From Streptococcus cuniculipharyngis (GTDB lineage: Bacteria; Bacillota; Bacilli; Lactobacillales; Streptococcaceae), in assembly GCF_007859195.1 (NCBI RefSeq), contig NZ_VOHL01000001.1, positions 310,001 to 374,000 of the forward strand: a stretch of DNA of 64,000 nucleotides, written 5' to 3'. The translations under genes were made by a program, and so were the position numbers. The notes below the pieces were generated by a model. The model ran no database searches. It saw only the letters and a list, made by a program, of their open reading frames with translations, and had not been told where the DNA came from. Below are positions 59,429 through 64,000 of the stretch, piece by piece. Numbering within the stretch: the stretch's first letter is position 1; every line of letters starts with the position of its first letter.

Positions 59429-59453
59429 AAAAAAGGATGATATCATCCTTTTT
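59429..59453 (-). terminator. Terminator of the CsbB-like GT2 gene
   Basis: AAAAGGATGATATCATCCTTTT palindrome with an adjacent T-run on the minus strand; its first arm overlaps the end of the gene. Confidence 0.7.
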
Positions 59454-60369
59454 CTTTGATAATATAAACCGGGCGTTTCTTAGTCTCCAAAAAAATCTTG
59501 GCAATATACTTGCCGATAATACCCAGACTGAGCAACTGCAGACCACCAATAAAGAGAATGATAGACACTAGACTGGCCCAGCCCGTCACACTCCCCCCAA
59601 TGGTTAACTTGCGAATGACGACAAAGAGAATCCCCAAAATAGAGGCCAGGAAAGACATAGCACCTGCCCACATGGACAAATTAAGCGGAGCTTCTGAAAA
59701 ATTGATAAAACCGTCCATGGAATACTTGAACAGGCTCCAAAAATTCCAAGAGGTTTGACCAGCCACACGTTCCCGATTTTCATAGCTAACATAGGTAACC
59801 TTGAAACCAACCCAGGAAAAGAGACCTTTGGAAAAGCGGTTGACTTCTTCCAGAGATAGGATACTGTCAACAACTTGGCGGGTCATCAAACGAAAATCAC
59901 GGGCCCCATCAACCATTTCCGTATCCGAAATTTTATTGATGAGAAAATAGAACGCACGGGCAAAGAAAGAACGAATTTTCGGCTCGCCCTTGCGATCAGC
60001 TCGGCGAGTCCCGACCACATCATAACCCTCTTGAATCTTGACATACATGTCCTGTAAAAGCTCAGGTGGGTCTTGTAAATCGACATCCATAACCGTGACC
60101 AAATCACCAGTTGCTGCCTCTAAGCCAGCCAAGAGAGCTGCTTCCTTGCCAAAATTTCGCGAGAAAGACAGGTAGTGAACATTAGCATAGGCCTTAGCCA
60201 CCTGGCGTAAAACCGATAAGGTCTGGTCGGAAGAACCATCATTGACAAAAATATACTCAAACCTGACTTGTTCGGCCATGGCAACCTCAACTGCCTGCGT
60301 CGCCTGCAAAAAGGGAGTGATGGTTTCTTCCTCATTATAACAAGGGACAACTAGGGATAATACTTGCAT
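59443..60369 (-). CDS. GT2 glycosyltransferase, CsbB/GtrB-like polyprenyl-phosphate type
   Basis: 308-residue enzyme predicted to load a sugar on undecaprenyl phosphate. Its GT-A domain has VVPCYNEEETI, the DVDLQDPPELL donor site and VGTRRADRKGEP; two C-terminal membrane helices (about 230-250, 265-290) are followed by ETKKRPVYI, typical of GtrB/CsbB. It lies between DUF59 and rmlD and is closed by its own terminator. It may supply a second lipid-linked sugar for polysaccharide or lipoteichoic acid decoration; the acceptor is unknown. Confidence 0.88.
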   Translation of the reverse strand: MQVLSLVVPCYNEEETITPFLQATQAVEVAMAEQVRFEYIFVNDGSSDQTLSVLRQVAKAYANVHYLSFSRNFGKEAALLAGLEAATGDLVTVMDVDLQDPPELLQDMYVKIQEGYDVVGTRRADRKGEPKIRSFFARAFYFLINKISDTEMVDGARDFRLMTRQVVDSILSLEEVNRFSKGLFSWVGFKVTYVSYENRERVAGQTSWNFWSLFKYSMDGFINFSEAPLNLSMWAGAMSFLASILGILFVVIRKLTIGGSVTGWASLVSIILFIGGLQLLSLGIIGKYIAKIFLETKKRPVYIIKEKG

Positions 60370-60376
60370 AGAAACC

Positions 60377-60709
60377 TCACCTTATACCAAGAGCAATACG
60401 CGCATAGCGACTCAATTTGTCTGTTGACCAGGCTGGTGTCCAAACCAGCTTGACCTCTGTTTTTGTGACCTCAGGAATCGCCTTCATCACATCATAAATC
60501 TGATCAGTGATTAAATCTGCTAAAGGACAGCCCATGGTCGTCAGGGTCATATCAATTTCTGTCGAGCCATCCTGAGCAAAACGGATATCATAAATCAAGC
60601 CCAGATTGACAATATCAATGCCTAGTTCTGGATCAATAACCAATTCCAGTTGCTCTAAAATCCGGTCCTTGATGGCCATCACCTGATCTTCATTATATTC
60701 TACTGACAT
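60377..60709 (-). CDS. Metal-sulfur cluster assembly factor (DUF59/MIP18 family)
   Basis: 110-residue single-domain protein. IDPELGIDIVNLGLIYDI and the MTLTTMGCPLADLI segment, including the conserved Cys, are the DUF59 hallmarks shared with PaaD and SufT. Likely helps mature Fe-S proteins. It lies eight bases before the CsbB-like gene and 21 bases after rpoD, a conserved streptococcal position. Confidence 0.9.
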   Translation of the reverse strand: MSVEYNEDQVMAIKDRILEQLELVIDPELGIDIVNLGLIYDIRFAQDGSTEIDMTLTTMGCPLADLITDQIYDVMKAIPEVTKTEVKLVWTPAWSTDKLSRYARIALGIR

Positions 60710-60730
60710 TTGTCCTTCCTTTTTCTGAAA

Positions 60731-61840
60731 TCAGTCCTCCATAAAGTCACGTAACTGCTTACTGCGACTTGGCTGGCGGAGCTTACGTAGGGCCTTGGCC
60801 TCAATTTGACGAATCCGTTCACGAGTGACATTAAAGACCTTACCCACATCTTCCAACGTGCGCATCTTGCCATCATCCAAACCAAAACGTAGGCGCAAGA
60901 CATTTTCTTCACGGTCAGTCAGGGTATCTAAAATTTCATCTAGTTGCTCTCGTAAGACTACCCGTGTTGTGTAGTCAACAGGATTTTCGATAACTTCATC
61001 TTCAATAAAATCTCCCAAGTGGCTATCATCTTCCTCACCAATCGGTGTCTCCAAAGATACTGGTTCTTGAGCAATTTTCAAGATTTCTCGCACCTTGTCT
61101 GGTGTCATATCCATCCGCTCTGCAATTTGCTCCGGTGTCGGATCTTGCCCCAATTCTTGCAAGAGGTTACGTTGCTCACGGACCAATTTGTTAATGGTTT
61201 CCACCATATGAACCGGGATCCGAATAGTACGCGCTTGGTCAGCAATGGCACGGGTAATGGCCTGACGAATCCACCAAGTGGCATAGGTTGAAAACTTGAA
61301 GCCTTTTTCGTAGTCAAACTTGTCCACGGCCTTCATCAAGCCCATATTGCCCTCTTGAATCAAATCAAGAAACTGCATGCCACGGCCGACATAACGTTTA
61401 GCAATGGATACCACCAGACGTAGGTTGGCTTCAGCTAAACGTTGCTTGGCGTAAAGGTCACCCGCTGCCACAGCAACAGCCAACTCTTTTTCTTCTTCAT
61501 TAGTCAGAAGGGGCACAACCCCAATTTCTTTGAGGTACATACGGACAGGGTCATTGACCTTGGCAGAATTACTTCCCAAAAGCTCTTCGTCACTAAGTTC
61601 CTCTGGTTCAACCTCTTCCACCACATATTGAGTTGACGGATTCCCTTCTTTATCTGTGATTGAAATGCCTCCATCGGTTAAACGCTCCAATAAGTCATCA
61701 ATTTGATCAGCATCCAAGGCAAAAGGGATGACCAATTTTTCTGTCACCTCATTATCCACTGCTGTTCCCGCTTTTTTGTGGTGGCGGATAAATTCAGCCA
61801 CTTGTACATCAAAGGTTGTGATTTCTTTTGTATTTGTCAT
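60731..61840 (-). CDS. rpoD: RNA polymerase primary sigma factor
   Basis: Housekeeping sigma-A, 369 residues. Short region 1.1, region 1.2 ([12 protein letters not shown]), region 2 ([38 protein letters not shown] to the WWIRQA melting helix), region 3, and region 4.2 helix-turn-helix [27 protein letters not shown]. Starts by an ATGA overlap with dnaG, giving the classic macromolecular synthesis pairing. Its -10/-35 specificity fits the promoters found in this window. Confidence 0.98.
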   Translation of the reverse strand: MTNTKEITTFDVQVAEFIRHHKKAGTAVDNEVTEKLVIPFALDADQIDDLLERLTDGGISITDKEGNPSTQYVVEEVEPEELSDEELLGSNSAKVNDPVRMYLKEIGVVPLLTNEEEKELAVAVAAGDLYAKQRLAEANLRLVVSIAKRYVGRGMQFLDLIQEGNMGLMKAVDKFDYEKGFKFSTYATWWIRQAITRAIADQARTIRIPVHMVETINKLVREQRNLLQELGQDPTPEQIAERMDMTPDKVREILKIAQEPVSLETPIGEEDDSHLGDFIEDEVIENPVDYTTRVVLREQLDEILDTLTDREENVLRLRFGLDDGKMRTLEDVGKVFNVTRERIRQIEAKALRKLRQPSRSKQLRDFMED

Positions 61841-63624
61841 AATTCCTCTTTTTCCATTTGTCGTTTTTGTGCAATATACTTTGCCAATTCCGCGAGGACC
61901 TGCTGGTCATCACCCTGACCACTAAAGTCACGGATTTTCTGTCCTTGGCGATTCAAGGCTTCACCCTGATGGTAACGCCGTAAACTCTGTTTTAATTGAG
62001 CAATCTCATCATCAGCTATCTCATCTGGTAAATGCTCTGCTAAAACAGCATAGTACATCTGACTTTCTTGCTCCGACAGGCCTAGATCTTGCAACTGATT
62101 GGGTTCAAGGCTTCCTTGCTCCTTAAGAATAAGGTAAAGCTGAGCCAATTCTGGGGTTTGAAACACCAAATCCTCCCGCTGCTTAAATTCAGCCAGAAGG
62201 GACGGGTGATGGAGAAGTCGATGAAACAAATGCATTTCAGCCCGTAACAAAGGGGATTTCAAGGCAATTACCGACGTCTCCAAGATCTGTGAAGATTCCG
62301 GCCTCCGCATCTGTTTAGCCGAAGTTTGTCGTTTTTTCAGCCGCTCCTGATTGACAACCAACTCCACCTGCTTATAATTAAGGCTCGGTAGCAAATCAGC
62401 TAGTTGATGAATGTAAATATCCTGACGAGACACAGACTTTTCTTCTGTAATAATAGGAGCCATTTGCTCCACATAGGCCAGCTGAGCCTGAAGATTATCC
62501 AAATTGACTGGCAAATAATAGTGCAAAAAGAACTCTATCTTACTAATTCGTGAATGGGTTAGCAATTCTGCCAATTGTTCAGGAGAATTTTTTTGTATAA
62601 ATTCATCTGGATCCATTTGCTGAGGTAAACGGACAATTTCCACCGACATTTCCTCAAGCAAAGCCAAGGACTTGGCAATCGCTTCCTGACCAGCCCCATC
62701 ACCATCATAGACCAAAACCAGTTTCTGACTGTATCGTCTGAGGTGGTTGACATGTTCAGAGGTCAGAGCGGTCCCCATAGAAGCCACACTATTTTCCAAT
62801 CCAGCCCGGTAGGCCGCAATCACATCCATGAAACCTTCCATCAAATAAAGTTCCTTGGTTTTATGAGCCACAGCTTTAGCTCGATCCAAATGATAGAGCT
62901 CATAGGACTTATTAAAAATACTGGTTTTTCGCGTGTTTTTATATTTAGCCTGTTGGCTATCCTTTTCCGACCAGATACGACCTGAAAAGGCAATTACTCT
63001 CCCCTGATCATCCGTCAAGGGAAACATAATACGATTTTGAAAGCTATCAAAGACCCTTCCTTGATTGGAAACTTGAAAGAGACCTGAATTAAAGATAGTC
63101 TCCTCTGAATACTGCCCCTTAACTTTCTGATAAAGGTAATCTGCTTGTTCAGGCGCTAAACCAATTTTAAAATAATTGATTAGCTCGTCGGTCAAACCCC
63201 GCTGATAAAGGTAGTCTTTGGCCAATTGCCCCAATCTCGTCGTCATCAAAATCGCATGATAAAAATTACTGGCTTCTGTATGAATATCATACAATTCTTG
63301 ATGGGGATGATGAGGACGTCTCCCTTCATCTCCAAAATCGACCCTCATGCCTAGCCGCTCAGCTAGAATTTTAACACTGTCATTAAAGCTAATCTGACGG
63401 TATTCCTCTAAAAAATGGAAAACATCCCCAGATTTTCCACAACCAAAACAATGATAAAACTGCTTATCTTCAACAACATTGAAGGAGGGCGTTTTTTCCT
63501 TATGAAACGGGCACCTCCCCAAATAATTGCGACCCGAACGTACCAAAGGAACAAACTCACCAATCACTTCCACAATGTTCGTTTGATTTTTGATATCGGT
63601 GATTAGTTCTTTATGAATTGCCAA
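61837..63624 (-). CDS. dnaG: DNA primase
   Basis: Makes RNA primers at the replication fork. The 595 residues contain the CHC2 zinc site C38, H41, C59, C62, the TOPRIM domain ([14 protein letters not shown] and [11 protein letters not shown]) and a C-terminal helicase-binding domain. The start codon is TTG at 63624 after GGGGGTGG; no suitable ATG gives the family N-terminus (AIHKELI). UUG initiation could keep its level low relative to rpoD on the same message. Confidence 0.97.
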   Translation of the reverse strand: MAIHKELITDIKNQTNIVEVIGEFVPLVRSGRNYLGRCPFHKEKTPSFNVVEDKQFYHCFGCGKSGDVFHFLEEYRQISFNDSVKILAERLGMRVDFGDEGRRPHHPHQELYDIHTEASNFYHAILMTTRLGQLAKDYLYQRGLTDELINYFKIGLAPEQADYLYQKVKGQYSEETIFNSGLFQVSNQGRVFDSFQNRIMFPLTDDQGRVIAFSGRIWSEKDSQQAKYKNTRKTSIFNKSYELYHLDRAKAVAHKTKELYLMEGFMDVIAAYRAGLENSVASMGTALTSEHVNHLRRYSQKLVLVYDGDGAGQEAIAKSLALLEEMSVEIVRLPQQMDPDEFIQKNSPEQLAELLTHSRISKIEFFLHYYLPVNLDNLQAQLAYVEQMAPIITEEKSVSRQDIYIHQLADLLPSLNYKQVELVVNQERLKKRQTSAKQMRRPESSQILETSVIALKSPLLRAEMHLFHRLLHHPSLLAEFKQREDLVFQTPELAQLYLILKEQGSLEPNQLQDLGLSEQESQMYYAVLAEHLPDEIADDEIAQLKQSLRRYHQGEALNRQGQKIRDFSGQGDDQQVLAELAKYIAQKRQMEKEEL

Positions 63625-63673
63625 TTAACCACCCCCACGTCAGACTTTTTTACAATTAATACACTTAAATGTT

Positions 63674-63702
63674 ATTATAACATAGGAAAAATAACTTGTA
63701 AA
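63674..63702 (-). promoter_or_regulatory. Promoter of dnaG-rpoD
   Basis: TTTACA (63697-63702), 17-base spacer, TATAAT (63674-63679) on the minus strand, 50 bases before dnaG. Confidence 0.75.
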
Positions 63703-63719
63703 ATAAAAGAACATCTTAC

Positions 63720-63748
63720 TTGCTTTGACCATTAAAATCTTGTATAAT
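63720..63748 (+). promoter_or_regulatory. Promoter of mscL
   Basis: TTGCTT (63720-63725), 17-base spacer, TATAAT (63743-63748), divergent from dnaG. Confidence 0.65.
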
Positions 63749-63784
63749 GTTACACGAATCAATTTTTAGAAAGGATAACTCTCC

Positions 63785-64000
63785 ATGATTAAAGAACTTA
63801 AAGATTTCTTGTTCAAGGGTAACATCGTTGATCTTGCTGTAGCCGTGATTATCGGTGGAGCTTTCGGTGCAATCGTGACTTCGTTGGTAACTGATATCAT
63901 CACGCCAATTATTGGTATGGTTATTGGTCAACCAGATTTCTCTGGCATCATGCTCGGATCAATCGCTATTGGTAACTTCATCAATGCTGTGGTTAACTTC
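63785..64000 (+). CDS. mscL: Large-conductance mechanosensitive channel, 3' end outside window
   Basis: Opens under membrane tension to release osmolytes. The first 72 residues are present: amphipathic start [16 protein letters not shown], first pore helix [24 protein letters not shown], then the exterior loop and the start of the second hydrophobic segment. The ATG at 63785 follows AAAGGAT. The reading frame is open at the window end. Divergent from dnaG, with its own promoter. Confidence 0.96.
   Translation, partial: MIKELKDFLFKGNIVDLAVAVIIGGAFGAIVTSLVTDIITPIIGMVIGQPDFSGIMLGSIAIGNFINAVVNF

Noticed and set aside
59391-59549. N-terminal extension of rmlD
   Set aside because: Overlaps the upstream gene and its terminator; the family N-terminus and ribosome site place the start at 59390.
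44459-60369. Polysaccharide cluster as a recent horizontal island
   Set aside because: No mobile-element remnants, tRNA site or repeats at its edges; position between rpoD and murT-gatD, and tight overlaps, fit vertical inheritance with gene-level turnover.
63716-63931. 71-codon minus-strand frame
   Set aside because: Covers the mscL promoter and N-terminus in the opposite strand; mscL is certain.

Overview
The window is a piece of a Streptococcus chromosome, recognised from gene content and order. It carries a dnaG-rpoD-DUF59-rmlD-rgp rhamnan wall polysaccharide locus, a walRKJ system whose kinase has one membrane segment, murT-gatD, cdaA-cdaR-glmM, and a SAM methyltransferase-deoA-deoC-cdd-nucleoside lipoprotein operon. 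Base composition is low to moderate G+C throughout. I see no rRNA, tRNA, CRISPR, insertion sequence or prophage, and coding density is high: no gene-free gap exceeds 300 bases. The species cannot be fixed from the sequence alone.

Layout, 1-16.4 kb: the nucleoside salvage operon (minus strand, lipoprotein cut by the window start), coaA, rpsT, a divergent TetR regulator/DUF1304 pair sharing a perfect 19-bp palindrome, an SDR enzyme, and the pta-rluA-nadK-relQ operon. Plus-strand genes follow: CYTH protein, prs, cysteine desulfurase, DUF1831, rex and a class-I glutamine amidotransferase. radC comes next, with a competence-type promoter box.

16.4-31.8 kb (all minus strand): an AI-2E-type permease, a phosphatase/6-phospho-beta-glucosidase pair, small unknown genes and an SGNH hydrolase, walR-walK-walJ, a DUF3114-like protein, a T-box-controlled mazG-like/thrS operon, a GT4 glycolipid glucosyltransferase, a MerR regulator and lepA. 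31.8-42.2 kb: the bglP/licT beta-glucoside system with its antitermination leader and cre site, a HemW/thioesterase/HAD/membrane protein operon, a GNAT protein and cdaA-cdaR-glmM.

42.2-64 kb: divergent murT-gatD (isoglutaminyl lipid II amidation), then a continuous minus-strand run making the rhamnose polysaccharide. rmlD supplies dTDP-rhamnose, RgpA/B/E/F build the rhamnan, RgpCD exports it, a GacH-like enzyme adds glycerol phosphate, and a GacI/J/K/L-like module adds side chains. The run contains one extra glycosyltransferase between the gacH-like and gacI-like genes. The macromolecular synthesis genes rpoD and dnaG and the start of mscL close the window.

Most genes are core. The accessory interest lies in the polysaccharide side-chain genes, the regulatory sites (TetR palindrome, cin-box, Rex site, T-box, RAT/cre), two promoters that imply leaderless mRNAs, a mazG-like protein with degenerate metal ligands, and three unrecognised or poorly characterised proteins around walRKJ.
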